Assembly: GCF_000701345.1 (NCBI RefSeq)
Contig: NZ_JNIJ01000034.1
Location: forward strand, 1 to 64,000
DNA: 64,000 nt
Source: Bradyrhizobium sp. URHD0069
Lineage (GTDB): Bacteria; Pseudomonadota; Alphaproteobacteria; Rhizobiales; Xanthobacteraceae
Reading direction: 5' to 3'
The position numbers and the translations under genes were made by a program. The notes beneath the pieces were generated by a model. The model saw only the letters and a program-made list of their open reading frames with translations. It ran no database searches and was not told the DNA's origin. Below are positions 1 to 8,851 of the stretch, piece after piece; the stretch's first letter is position 1; the number at the start of each line of letters is the position of its first letter.

Positions 1-457
1 CGCGACCCGTCTTCGCCAAGAGGCTTCGCCGGGCTGTGCACCTCCGGCGAAACTTTAATGAAAACGGAAGCAACATCGTTCGTCTGCGCGCCGCAAATCG
101 CTCACGAGGTTCAACTCGCCCTGCGATTGCCGATGCGTGCCCGACGCTGCCGCGTCCACCGCATCCCACCCCGCGTCCGTGACGATCGCGATACGCCCCT
201 CTCATGGGGTGAGACGGCGAGGCTTATAAATTTGATTTGGGTCAAACGGGAAGCGGAATATTTTTGCGAACAGGACTAGACAGCCAACTTGCTGATTTGC
301 CCGTCGGGCAAATCAGCCGACCTGCGTGCCGGAGCTCAGAGGGCGGTGACTGAAGGCTCACTATGGCGGTGCTCACCGAAGCCAACACAGTGATCATGCA
401 GCTTAAGCGGTGCAATATCGGCGTTGATTGCCCAGACCTCTCACGAGCACGGCTGCA
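1..457. other. Noncoding, repeat-like stretch with a strong palindrome
   Basis: I see no supportable gene here. A short open frame at 58-279 has no recognisable domain, no clear ribosome binding site and unconvincing composition. The stretch resembles noncoding sequence I recall as recurring in Bradyrhizobium genomes, ending with a near-perfect palindrome at 293-315. That recollection is the only basis for calling it dispersed. The first bases could be the 3' flank of a gene outside the window. Confidence 0.4.
293..315. repeat. 23-bp palindrome (10-bp arms, 3-base centre)
   Basis: The arms tgatttgccc and gggcaaatca are perfect inverted repeats around gtc. No T-run follows, so a classical intrinsic terminator is unlikely. 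It lies in gene-free DNA and I take it as part of a dispersed repeat. Confidence 0.6.
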
Positions 458-1006
458 TTAATGAGGAAATCGTATTTTTCTTGTTGACGTTGGTCGGTTG
501 TAGATGGTGCCGCCGAACAAAATTTCGATTATCGCAAGCGTCATTACGATGGCGATGATCACCATCACTACGCTGCGCGGCGTGACCATCGGCTCGAATT
601 CAATGATGGAAGGCGGCACGGCTTGAACCATATCGACCGAGCGCGCAACAATGGGGAGTTGTAGTGGCTCGATATCTATCCAGCGATCGATCCATGGTGT
701 TTGTACAGGTTCTTCATCGAGCGACATCTCCGACATCGCTGTCTGCCACTTGGGCTGATCGATGGGTTGCCGAACTTTATGGATCTGATCCGCTTCCTGA
801 ACTTTAGGGATCTGGATCTTTTTCTGAACTTTATAGATCCGATGACGTCGGCGTGTCGGTGTCGCGTCCCAGCAACGATTATTGCCGTGCCAATAGATGT
901 GTACCGAACCGAAATGCTGACGCGCTTCGGTCTTGGTCATGCAGGACTTCGAAGCTTCTGATGGTGTGCTCACCACCAAGATCACAGCAATCATCGCGAC
1001 GCGCAT
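458..1006 (-). CDS. Secreted/membrane hypothetical protein with YWHG-Cys motif
   Basis: A 182-residue protein of unknown function. The ATG at 1006 is preferred over the upstream start at 1060 because it begins directly with a signal peptide (MRVAMIAVILVV..., cleavage likely near residue 18-20). The mature N-terminus carries SCMTKTEARQHFG followed by HIYWHGNNRCWDA, so two cysteines frame a Tyr-Trp-His-Gly segment. I recall this motif from many Bradyrhizobium secreted proteins but know no function for it. A basic, Lys/Gln-rich middle follows, then a hydrophobic segment at about residues 145-166 that could anchor the C-terminus. Orientation across the membrane is uncertain. It stands alone, with no operon partner. 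Confidence 0.72.
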   Translation of the reverse strand: MRVAMIAVILVVSTPSEASKSCMTKTEARQHFGSVHIYWHGNNRCWDATPTRRRHRIYKVQKKIQIPKVQEADQIHKVRQPIDQPKWQTAMSEMSLDEEPVQTPWIDRWIDIEPLQLPIVARSVDMVQAVPPSIIEFEPMVTPRSVVMVIIAIVMTLAIIEILFGGTIYNRPTSTRKIRFPH

Positions 1007-1527
1007 GCGGTCGCTCCGCCTTACATCACTACAGACGTTGCTCCGGCCTAAAAATCGCAAGACCGACGAGCTTAAGTCTAGAAACGTCGGATTGCAAATT
1101 ATCCAAGATTCTTAAAGGACAATATGTATGTCCTATTAGCTTGTTTGCAGTCACCGCCCCAGCGAATGCTCTGGCTTTCTCTTTCGCATCTCACGCCAAC
1201 AGTGCGATCTCTTTCAAACGTGAATCTCTATGCCTTACAACGGAAAGGATGGTCTGATTGGTTCGGCGTTCGAGGTGGCAAAAAACGCAAGGCAAAGTCG
1301 AGAGCCCATCGGCGAACGAATTCCGCGGCTTGTTCAGAGAAACGGCTTGGTTAGAGAAATCGTGCTCGAAGGCTCCCGCCCAGGTTCCTGAGCTCGCGAA
1401 CTGGGCGGCTACTTTAGGAACCGGGCCCGACGCACGACGTTGTCCGGACGATACACGTCGGGCCCAGCCAAACCGCCGGGGGTTGAGATACCTTTGGGAT
1501 GGCCGAATCAAAACATAAGCCAACATC
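1007..1527. other. Gap without a supportable gene
   Basis: About 520 bases with overlapping short frames on both strands, none with a recognised domain or a convincing ribosome binding site. It contains an inverted repeat at 1116-1134 that could be an operator. A 16-base near-tandem duplication (aaaaaatccgagggc twice) spans about 1531-1562, just at the start of the next gene. Confidence 0.4.
1116..1134. promoter_or_regulatory. Inverted repeat AGGACA-N7-TGTCCT, possible operator
   Basis: Perfect 6-base arms separated by 7 AT-rich bases in otherwise GC-rich DNA. It lies about 110 bp upstream of the minus-strand gene starting at 1006. Spacing and symmetry fit a dimeric repressor site, but the cognate regulator is unknown. 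Confidence 0.25.
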
Positions 1528-1845
1528 GTGGCAAAAAATCCGAGGGCCAAAAAATCCGAGGGCTCTGCCGCAACGCCGTTCTCGACCCCAATAACCGCTC
1601 AAAGCTCCGGCTCCGGGTCACCCATGCCAACTGTGAAAGCCCTTGCGTCCAGGATCCTCGGCGAGTTCGAGCAAGCCCAGGCTGAGCTGGTCGGCAAGGC
1701 CGTGATCCTCACCGACGGAAAGGCCGGTACGGTGGAGAACGTTTGGCTTGACGAAATGCACGGGTTGCGAATCTCTATCAGGGGCCACGATGGGAAGTGG
1801 CCTGTCTCCACCATCAAGTTCGCGCAGCGGGCTGAAATCGGTTAG
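1528..1845 (+). CDS. Small hypothetical protein, PRC-barrel-like core
   Basis: Up to 105 residues from a GTG at 1528. A shorter 73-residue form would start at the ATG at 1624 (MPTVKALASRILGEFEQ). The conserved-looking part is the last 70 residues: a helix, then a beta-rich segment with LVGKAVILTDGKAGTVENVW and HGLRISIRGHDGKWPVSTIKF, which reads like the short beta-barrel of PRC-barrel or ribosome-maturation-type domains. The Ser/Ala/Pro-rich N-terminal part is low complexity and may not be translated. Function is unknown. No neighbour in the same operon is evident. Confidence 0.55.
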   Translation: MAKNPRAKKSEGSAATPFSTPITAQSSGSGSPMPTVKALASRILGEFEQAQAELVGKAVILTDGKAGTVENVWLDEMHGLRISIRGHDGKWPVSTIKFAQRAEIG

Positions 1846-2061
1846 GCTGGGACGGGTACGACCGAGACGATCCACCGAGACGATCCAGTGGGTCGGAAGC
1901 CGTCGTCGATTGAGCATCACCGCTCCCGCTCCTCCTCATCGGGATGCACCCAGACGTAGCGCAGCGTTTGTCACCGTCCGGCGACGACCGGCGCGATGCG
2001 CCATGCCATCTGGGAAGATCGACGGCAAGCAATCCCCAGCTGCAGCGTGAAAGAACCGGTG

Positions 2062-2958
2062 CTAGCGCACGGGCATCGGCGGCCGCGGCACCGATGACGA
2101 CTCTGGTTCGGCCTGCGGCTGATCCGCGGCTTGCGGCTGTGGTTCAACTTGCCGCGGCACGGAAGGCGAAGCGGCTTGCGTGGGCGGATATGGCGGCATC
2201 GGCCTGCGCGCCGGCGCGGCGGCCGATCGCGGCGGAGGCGCTGCTGTCCTGGGCCGCAGGTTCTGCTCGGAAGCCTTGTTCTGCTCGGAAACCTTGGCAA
2301 CGTCGCGGGACATTTGTTCCTGGCTGGCCTTGAGCTGCTCGATGCTGGCCTTGAGCTGCTCGATCTGTTGCCCCACCGTTGCGAGATCGCGCGCCATCGA
2401 TTGGAGCAACTGCGCCGATTCCGGAGATGGGGCGACGGCGGTCGCTACGACGCCTTCCGGTACCGTCTGAGCCAGAGGTGCCGGTTGCGGAGGTGCTGCC
2501 TTTGCCGCGGTCGCCTGAACGGCAGGTGGGGTCGCTCGCTCGGCCAGCCCCGGGTTTTCCAGCGGCCGCGATGAAGTCTGTACGAGCTGCGGCGCCCACT
2601 TCGCAATAATCGCTTTGGCCGCCTCCCCGTGGGACTGCCAAGCGATGGCAGCCACACCGATGCACGCTGCCAACAGCAAGGCCGTGAAGGCGCGTAATGC
2701 CCGCCTGCCAATCGACCGCCGGTGGCCGGGGACCTGGACATTGTTGACGGCAGGGCGAAACGTCGTAACGACCGGTGGAACCGGTGGGCCAGCGGAGAAG
2801 CCGGATCCTGTATGGGTCTGCGGATCCGAAAGATGGCGCGCGGCATCGCGCAACACATTGGTAAGCTCATCCCCGGGCGCGGCCACAACGGCATCGGACG
2901 CGACCTCAAGGACATCGTGCGGATCATCGGTTTGTTTCGGCTTCAGCGTGGAATGCAT
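2062..2958 (-). CDS. Single-pass membrane protein with coiled coil and Pro-rich tail
   Basis: A 298-residue protein of a type I recall as multicopy in Bradyrhizobium; function unknown. Residues 1-80 are a polar cytoplasmic-looking region (DDPHDVLEVASDAVVAAPGDEL). Residues 90-108 are one transmembrane helix preceded by arginines (RRSIGRRALR), suggesting N-in topology. Residues 183-233 are a Gln/Lys/Glu-rich coiled coil with internal duplications (IEQLKAS twice, SEQN twice). The last 60 residues are Pro/Ala/Gln-rich and disordered. No catalytic motif is visible. The gene is monocistronic and isolated. Confidence 0.7.
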   Translation of the reverse strand: MHSTLKPKQTDDPHDVLEVASDAVVAAPGDELTNVLRDAARHLSDPQTHTGSGFSAGPPVPPVVTTFRPAVNNVQVPGHRRSIGRRALRAFTALLLAACIGVAAIAWQSHGEAAKAIIAKWAPQLVQTSSRPLENPGLAERATPPAVQATAAKAAPPQPAPLAQTVPEGVVATAVAPSPESAQLLQSMARDLATVGQQIEQLKASIEQLKASQEQMSRDVAKVSEQNKASEQNLRPRTAAPPPRSAAAPARRPMPPYPPTQAASPSVPRQVEPQPQAADQPQAEPESSSVPRPPMPVR

Positions 2959-3465
2959 TGGCGCTCCATACTCGGTCCAATGTCACCGGCAAAAGAAAGC
3001 CGGCGGATTTACGCTAGGTCGACGACGACCTGCCCCACCCTTCATTCCGGTTTGACCAAAGCATGGCGATACGATGGAGAGTATAGGGCCGTGAGCGTCG
3101 CGATCGTGGGTGTTCTAGCTTCTCCGGGGAGAGCGTCTGCTTAGGATGCCGGCGTGAGTGGCATTCCTCCGGCGCCTGCGAATGCGCGGGGACTCAACAA
3201 CTCGGTCAACGATCCGAGCGGCACCGGGAATGCGGCCAGAGTGCCTGCGATACCGCCGCCGGCAATAACTCCCCTTACACCACCCACTCTAGCCCCTCCT
3301 GCTGCTTACCGAACGGTTCCGGTGCAAAGGGCGGTAAAGATAAGACGAACGCGAGTTGCGACATCCGGATCTCATCGCCCGGCGACCGGAGCTGCCGTCA
3401 GGGAGCAAGACAAGCGGCTCGACCGCAAGAATATAAGCATCTGCAGGGGATGCTGAACTATACGG
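2959..3465. other. Gap without a supportable gene
   Basis: About 500 bases between the membrane protein and the tandem repeat. A plus-strand frame at 3154-3456 is Pro/Ala-rich with no domain and is not called. Nothing else stands out. Confidence 0.4.
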
Positions 3466-4105
3466 ACCTCATCCTGAGGAGCTTGCGAAGCAAGCGTCTC
3501 GAAGGATGGATGCAACGCAGGGACTCGCGGCCATCCTTCGAGACGCGCGCAAGAGCGCTCCTCCAGCGATAACGGCGAAGCCGTTACGCCGGGATGAGGT
3601 CGGAGACGCGCGCAAGGACGCGCTCCTCCAGCGATAACGGCGAGGCCGTTACGCAGGGGATGAGGTCGGAGATATATTTACAAGCTCTTCGCGGGCTCGG
3701 ATCAATCGCTGACGCCTCGGAATACCGGATCGCCGGTCGGAGCGTGTGAAGGATACTGACCTCATCCTGAGGAGCTTGCGAAGCAAGCGTCTCGAAGGAT
3801 GGACGCAACGCAGGGACTCGCGGCCATCCTTCGAGACGCGCGCAAGGGCGCGCTCCTCCGGCGATAACGGCGAGGCCGTTACGCAGGGGATGAGGTCGGA
3901 GATATACTCACAAGCTCCTTCGCGGGCTCGGATCAATCGCTGACGCCTCGGAATACCGGATCGCCGGTCGGAGCGTGTGAAGGATACTGACCTCATCCTG
4001 AGGAGCTTGCGGAGCAAGCGTCTCGAAGGATGGACGCAACGCAGGGACTCGCGGCCATCCTTCGAGACGCGCGCAAGGGCGCGCTCCTCAGGATAAGGTC
4101 GGAGA
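3466..4105. repeat. 231-bp tandem repeat containing palindromic elements
   Basis: The phrase acctcatcctgaggagctt begins copies at 3466, 3759 and 3990. Copies 2 and 3 are 231 bp apart. The first interval is 293 bp because a subunit of about 62 bp (the gcgataacggcgag...ggatgaggtcgg part) is itself duplicated at about 3547-3668. Each copy holds inverted arms (cgtctcgaaggatgg versus ccatccttcgagacg) typical of rhizobial palindromic elements, plus a nonpalindromic spacer. The last copy is truncated at about 4105. Long frames through it on the minus strand are products of the repeat. Confidence 0.85.
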
Positions 4106-4137
4106 CGGCGCAAGGCGCCGCGCAATGTCGTAGGTTT

Positions 4138-5085
4138 TCACCCCAGCGGCTTCAGGCCGGCCTCGATTTGCGCGCGGCGCGGCTCCAGAAACGGCGGCAG
4201 CGCCAGTTTTTCGCCGAGCGCCTCCATCGGCTCGTCGGTGGCGAAGCCGGGCCCGTCGGTGGCGATCTCGAACAGGATGCCGTTCGGCTCGCGGAAATAA
4301 AGGCTTCGAAAATAGAACCGGTCGATCTCGCCGCTGTTGCGCACGCCTGACGCGTTCAGCCGCTGCGTCCAGCCATGATATTGCGCTTCGTCCGGGGTGC
4401 GAAACGCGACGTGATGCACCCCGCCGGCGCCCTGCCGCGCCATCGGCAAATCCTTCTGCTCGATCACGTGCAGCTCCGCAGCCGGACCGCCCTCGCCCAT
4501 CGCGAACACGTGAATCCGGGCTGCTGCGTCCGGAGCGGCATAGTCGCGCTCCCTGCGCATATTCATAACGCCGGTCAGAACCTGCTCGGTAAGTGCAAGA
4601 TCCTGCACGTTGAGCACGATCGGACCGAGACCGCGAATTTGGTGCTCCGCCGGCACCGGGCTGCGCTCCCACGGTGAGGCTGAACCCATTCCGCCATCGT
4701 CGACCAGCACCAGCCGCTGGCCTTCGCTATCTTCAAACGGCAGCGTCAACCGGCCGTCGACTTCGGTGACGTCGCCGGTGTGGCCGCCCGCCTTCTTCAG
4801 GCGATCCCGCCAATAGCCCAGGCTTTTCTCGCCGGCGACTCGCAAGCCGGTGCGCGAAATGCTGTTGCTGCCGCGCCGCTCCGGCGCTGCCGGAAAGTCG
4901 AAGAACGTGAGATCGCTGCCGGGATTGGCCTTTCCGTCGGCGTAGAACAGATGATAGGCGCTGACGTCGTCCTGATTGACGGTTTTCTTGACCAGCCGCA
5001 TGCCGAGCACGCCGGTATAAAACGCCAGATTCTCCCGCGGTTTCGCCGAAATGGCCGTCAGATGGTGGATTCCGGTCAACTGCAT
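4138..5085 (-). CDS. VOC-family ring-cleaving dioxygenase
   Basis: A 315-residue protein of the vicinal oxygen chelate superfamily, resembling MhqO/PcpA-type hydroquinone-cleaving dioxygenases. Two VOC modules are visible: residues 4-130 ([20 protein letters not shown]) and from about 150 ([19 protein letters not shown]). Metal-ligand candidates are His7 in GIHHLT, the His in GGVHHVAF, and the Glu in GILFEIAT. The start at 5085 is chosen over 5193 because ATG follows a gaggatgac ribosome site and begins with the conserved [10 protein letters not shown]. It probably oxidatively opens a hydroquinone or related aromatic, or acts in quinone detoxification; the substrate cannot be told from sequence. 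It is divergent from the enoyl-CoA hydratase gene. Confidence 0.85.
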   Translation of the reverse strand: MQLTGIHHLTAISAKPRENLAFYTGVLGMRLVKKTVNQDDVSAYHLFYADGKANPGSDLTFFDFPAAPERRGSNSISRTGLRVAGEKSLGYWRDRLKKAGGHTGDVTEVDGRLTLPFEDSEGQRLVLVDDGGMGSASPWERSPVPAEHQIRGLGPIVLNVQDLALTEQVLTGVMNMRRERDYAAPDAAARIHVFAMGEGGPAAELHVIEQKDLPMARQGAGGVHHVAFRTPDEAQYHGWTQRLNASGVRNSGEIDRFYFRSLYFREPNGILFEIATDGPGFATDEPMEALGEKLALPPFLEPRRAQIEAGLKPLG

Positions 5086-5222
5086 CACGTCATCCTCACG
5101 CGTCGTTGCGCCACGTTGAAAACCGGTGTGGCCGGTTTCGGGCGCCGTCGCAGATGATGTAGGATATGCTTCGAGGACTCGCCAGCCACGCACACACGCG
5201 CGCTTGCCAAGGGGACAATACC

Positions 5223-5984
5223 ATGACCGGGCACCTGATAGTCACCGACGAAGACGCGACGCGGGTGATCACGCTGCGGCGGCCCGAAAAGAAGAACGCG
5301 ATCACCCAGGAAATGTATCGCGCGATGAGCGATGCGATCAACACGGCGCAGAACGATCCGGCGATCCGCTGCCTCATCATCACCGGCGGCTCGGGCGTAT
5401 TCACCGCCGGCAACGATCTCGAGGACTTCCTGAAGGACGGCACCTCCAACACCGACACCCTGCGCGCCTCCAACGCCACGAAGTTTCTTTATTCGCTCGC
5501 ACACAACGTCAAGCCGATCATCGCCGCGGTCGACGGCGTCGCGATCGGTATCGGCACCACCATGCTGTTCCATTGCGACTACGTTCTCGCCAGCACGGCG
5601 GCGACATTCTCGACGCCCTTCATTCATCTCGGTCTGGTTCCGGAAGGCGCCTCCAGCCTGCTGATGCCGCGCACCATGGGACATCAGCGCGCATTCGCCA
5701 CGTTGGTGATGGGACGCACCGTTACCGCCGAAGACGCACGCGTCGCGGGCTTCGTCAACGTGGTGGTAGCGCCCGGTCACACCGAAGCCGAGGCGCGCAA
5801 GGTGGCGCGCGAGATCTGCGCGTTGCCGGCGGAAGCGGTCGCGATCTCCCGCAAGCTTCTGAAACTGCCGCCTGAAGATCTCACCCGCAGGATCGATCAG
5901 GAGGGCCATCTGTTCGGCGAACGCATGCGCTCGAAAGAGGCCGTGGCCGCGTTCAAGGCGTTCTTTTCGCGCAAGAAGGCGTGA
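5223..5984 (+). CDS. Enoyl-CoA hydratase/isomerase family protein
   Basis: A 253-residue crotonase-fold protein. The oxyanion-hole segments are present: [11 protein letters not shown] with [13 protein letters not shown], and [15 protein letters not shown]. The position usually holding catalytic Glu in hydratases reads [15 protein letters not shown], with the second acidic site retained as PEG. It probably hydrates or isomerises enoyl-CoA in beta-oxidation or aromatic-acid catabolism. The ATG at 5223 is preferred to 5166 because it has aggggac upstream and starts with the family N-terminus. Its stop codon lies in the first unit of a 16-bp tandem repeat. Confidence 0.88.
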   Translation: MTGHLIVTDEDATRVITLRRPEKKNAITQEMYRAMSDAINTAQNDPAIRCLIITGGSGVFTAGNDLEDFLKDGTSNTDTLRASNATKFLYSLAHNVKPIIAAVDGVAIGIGTTMLFHCDYVLASTAATFSTPFIHLGLVPEGASSLLMPRTMGHQRAFATLVMGRTVTAEDARVAGFVNVVVAPGHTEAEARKVAREICALPAEAVAISRKLLKLPPEDLTRRIDQEGHLFGERMRSKEAVAAFKAFFSRKKA

Positions 5985-6052
5985 AGCCAAGCTCCGTGAA
6001 ATCCAAGCTTTGTGAAATCCAAGCTTTGTGAAATCCAAACTTTGTGAAATCA
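5981..6052 (+). repeat. 16-bp short tandem repeat
   Basis: Units gtgaaatccaagcttt at 5996, 6012 and (one mismatch) 6028, preceded by a diverged unit at 5981 and followed by a partial one at 6044. It spans the enoyl-CoA hydratase stop codon and provides an alternative GTG start for the downstream nucleotidase. Confidence 0.85.
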
Positions 6053-6078
6053 TTGTGCTGCCGCGCCATCGCAAAATC

Positions 6079-7749
6079 ATGAGACATTCGCTTTCGCCGA
6101 TCCTCGCAGCCGTGATGCTGGTGATGGCGCTCGACCCCGCCTCGCGCGCCATAGCTCAAGCCGCGTCGGTCGATGTGAAGATCCTGGCGATCAACGACTT
6201 TCATGGTTACCTTCGGCCGCCGCCGGCCGGAATCACGATCGCCGATCCCGACGACAAGGCCAAGAAGATCATCGTGCCGGCCGGCGGCGCCGAGCACATG
6301 GCGACGCTGGTCAAGCAACTCCGCGAGCGAAACAAGAACACGATCTTCGTCGCCGCCGGAGACCTGATCGGCGCCAGCCCGTTTCTGTCGGCGATGTTTC
6401 ACGATGAGCCGACGATCGAATCCTTATCCATGATGGGGCTTGAGGTGGCTTCGGTCGGCAATCACGAATTCGACGAGGGCAAGGACGAACTGCTGCGGAT
6501 GCAGCATGGTGGCTGTCATCCCGTCGACAATTGCCAGGGGCCGCATCCGTTCCTTGGCGCGAAGTTTCGCTATCTCGCGGCCAGCACGATCGAAAAGAGC
6601 ACCGGCAAGACGCTATTTCCGCCCTACGAGATCAAGCAGTTCGACGGCATTCCCGTTGCTTTCATCGGCCTGACGTTGAAAGGCACGCCTGGTCTCGTCT
6701 CACCGGTCGGCGTTTCCACGTTGGAATTCCGTGACGAGACCGACACCGTAAACGCGCTGGTGCCGGAGCTGAAGGCGCGCGGCGTCGAGGCCATCGTCGT
6801 GCTGATCCATGAAGGCGGTTTTCCGACCGGCGATTATAATGAATGCCCCGGGATATCCGGGCCCATCGTCGACATCGTCAAGAAGTTCGACCGGGCGGTC
6901 GACCTGGTGATCAGCGGCCACACCCATCAAGCCTATGTCTGCGAGATCGACGGACGGCTGGTCACCAGCGGCGACAAATACGGCACCCTCGTCACCGCGA
7001 TCGACCTCAAGCTCGATCCTGCGACGCGCGATATCATCAGCGCCAAGGCTGACAACATCATCGTCCGCACCGCCGCCTATGCCAGGGATCCGGAGCAGAC
7101 CGCGTTGCTGGAGTCCTACGACAAATTTGCCGCGCCGATCGCCAACCGCCGCGCGGGCTCGATCACCGAAACGCTGTCGCGGATGCCCAACAGCGCCGGC
7201 GAGAGCGCGCTCGGCGATATCGTCGCCGACGCCCAGCTGGCCGCGACCCGCGCCGATGCCAACGGCGGAGCCGTGATCGCGTTCACCAATCCGGGCGGCG
7301 TCCGCGCCGACATTCCGAGGAATGAAGATGGGGCGGTGACCTACGCCGAAATATTCGCGAGCCAGCCGTTCCGGAATCAACTGGTCACGCTGACGCTGAC
7401 GGGAGTCCAGATCAAGAACATGCTCGAGCAGCAATGGCTCGATCCGAAGCGGCCGCGGATCCTTCAGGTCTCGAACGGTTTCAGCTACGCGTGGGATGGC
7501 GCCAAGCCGTACGGCGATCGCGTCATGGCGGATCGCGTGTCGCTGAACGGCCGGCGCATCGATCCCGCGATGAGCTATCGCGTGACGGTGAACAACTTTC
7601 TCTCGGCCGGAGGCGACGGCTTCACCGTCTTGAAGGAAGGGACTAACCAGCAATTCGGCATCTACGACGTCGAGGCCTTGTACGCCTACTTCCAGGCCAA
7701 CAGCCCGATCGCGCCGACGCCAGCCGACCGCATTACGCGAATGAACTGA
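6079..7749 (+). CDS. Secreted 5'-nucleotidase / UshA-type metallophosphoesterase
   Basis: A 556-residue periplasmic enzyme that would hydrolyse nucleotides or nucleotide esters. A signal peptide starts at the ATG at 6079 (MRHSLSPILAAVMLVMALD...AIAQA). An in-frame GTG at 6028 would add 17 residues encoded partly by a tandem repeat and is less likely. The calcineurin-like domain shows the dimetal signatures NDFHGYL, AAGDLIGASP, VGNHEFDEG and SGHTHQAY. The C-terminal 5'-nucleotidase domain shows GDIVADAQLAATRAD, NPGGVRADI and NNFLSAGGDGF. Length fits UshA/CpdB-like enzymes. Phosphate scavenging is the likely role; 3'-nucleotidase or cyclic phosphodiesterase activity is possible. Confidence 0.9.
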   Translation: MRHSLSPILAAVMLVMALDPASRAIAQAASVDVKILAINDFHGYLRPPPAGITIADPDDKAKKIIVPAGGAEHMATLVKQLRERNKNTIFVAAGDLIGASPFLSAMFHDEPTIESLSMMGLEVASVGNHEFDEGKDELLRMQHGGCHPVDNCQGPHPFLGAKFRYLAASTIEKSTGKTLFPPYEIKQFDGIPVAFIGLTLKGTPGLVSPVGVSTLEFRDETDTVNALVPELKARGVEAIVVLIHEGGFPTGDYNECPGISGPIVDIVKKFDRAVDLVISGHTHQAYVCEIDGRLVTSGDKYGTLVTAIDLKLDPATRDIISAKADNIIVRTAAYARDPEQTALLESYDKFAAPIANRRAGSITETLSRMPNSAGESALGDIVADAQLAATRADANGGAVIAFTNPGGVRADIPRNEDGAVTYAEIFASQPFRNQLVTLTLTGVQIKNMLEQQWLDPKRPRILQVSNGFSYAWDGAKPYGDRVMADRVSLNGRRIDPAMSYRVTVNNFLSAGGDGFTVLKEGTNQQFGIYDVEALYAYFQANSPIAPTPADRITRMN

Positions 7750-7848
7750 ATTGCAAACCATATCGGCGGGTTCGGCTCTTTCGGAGCAGCCGGCGACCGC
7801 CTAGATTAGCCCCCTCTCGCAAAGCGCGTTGACGCGCCAGGGTATTGC

Positions 7849-8778
7849 ATGACGACGCTTCTTCTTACTCACCGCTCATGTCTCGACCATGCCACGCCTC
7901 CCGGACACCCGGAACGCGCCGACCGGCTGCGTGCGATCGGCGAGGTGCTGGCGGAAGAGCGTTTCGGCAAACTGGTACGCGGCGAGGCGCCGGAAGGCAG
8001 TCTGGATTCGGTCACGCTCTGTCATAACGAGCATTATATCGGAGAACTCCGGCATATCGCACCGTCGAGCGGGCTGATCTATATCGACGGCGACACCTCG
8101 ATGTCTCCCGGCACCTGGGAGGCGGTGATGCGCGGCGTCGGCGGTGCGGTCGCCGCCACCGACGCTGTGATGTCGGGCGTTCATAAAAATGCGTTCGTCG
8201 CGATCCGGCCTCCCGGCCATCACGCCGAAATCAGCAAGCCGATGGGCTTTTGCTTTTTCGACAACGCCGCCATTGCCGCGCGTCACGCCCAGCGCACATA
8301 CGGCATCGGCCGCGCCGCCCTGGTCGATTTCGATGTCCATCACGGCAATGGCACCCAGGATATCTTCTGGGCCGATCCGACGGTAATGTACTGCTCGACC
8401 CACCAGATGCCGCTGTTTCCCGGCACCGGCGCCAGCGGCGAGCGCGGCGAGCACGACACCATCGTCAACGCGCCGCTGGCCGCGGAAGACGGCAGCGCCA
8501 AATTCCGCGCCGCGTTCGAAAACCTGATCCTGCCGCAGTTGCAGAAATTTTCCCCCGAGCTGATCATCATCTCGGCCGGGTTCGACGCGCATTATCGAGA
8601 TCCGCTGGCGTCGCTCAATCTCAGGGCGGACGACTTCGGCTGGGTCACGCGCAAACTGATGGATATCGCCGACTCAAGCGCCGGCGGCCGAATCGTTTCG
8701 GTGCTCGAAGGCGGCTATGATTTGCAAGGGTTGAAAGAATCGGTCGCGGCGCACGTCACCGCATTGATGGACGGGTGA
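7849..8778 (+). CDS. Histone deacetylase family / acetylpolyamine amidohydrolase-like
   Basis: A 309-residue zinc deacetylase of the HDAC superfamily, class II-like. The charge-relay pair is in RPPGHHAE (His124-His125). Zinc ligands are Asp162 and His164 in DFDVHHGNGTQ and Asp246 in SAGFDAH. The catalytic Tyr290 is in EGGYD. Full family length. Bacterial members deacetylate acetylpolyamines or acetyl-lysine; the substrate here is not decidable. It sits 73 bp upstream of xseB on the same strand, an arrangement I recall from Bradyrhizobiaceae. Confidence 0.92.
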   Translation: MTTLLLTHRSCLDHATPPGHPERADRLRAIGEVLAEERFGKLVRGEAPEGSLDSVTLCHNEHYIGELRHIAPSSGLIYIDGDTSMSPGTWEAVMRGVGGAVAATDAVMSGVHKNAFVAIRPPGHHAEISKPMGFCFFDNAAIAARHAQRTYGIGRAALVDFDVHHGNGTQDIFWADPTVMYCSTHQMPLFPGTGASGERGEHDTIVNAPLAAEDGSAKFRAAFENLILPQLQKFSPELIIISAGFDAHYRDPLASLNLRADDFGWVTRKLMDIADSSAGGRIVSVLEGGYDLQGLKESVAAHVTALMDG

Positions 8779-8851
8779 ATTCCCGCCACAATACGCCCGC
8801 AAAAATTAGTTTGAATCTGCGCCGGTGAAAGGGCGCATCCGGGAAAGCAGT

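Noticed and set aside
58-279. 73-residue frame at the left edge
   Set aside because: No domain, no ribosome site, and it lies in repeat-like noncoding sequence.
1258-1518. 86-residue frame between the two small genes
   Set aside because: No domain or ribosome site; composition resembles neighbouring noncoding DNA.
3466-4105. CRISPR array
   Set aside because: Units are 231 bp, palindromic throughout, with near-identical spacers; no cas genes in the window.
3649-4125. 158-residue minus-strand frame through the tandem array
   Set aside because: It is translated repeat with duplicated blocks (SKDGRESLRCVHPSRRLL twice); no independent coding evidence.
5085-6152. 355-residue minus-strand frame opposite the enoyl-CoA hydratase gene
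   Set aside because: Arg/His-rich shadow of the crotonase gene.
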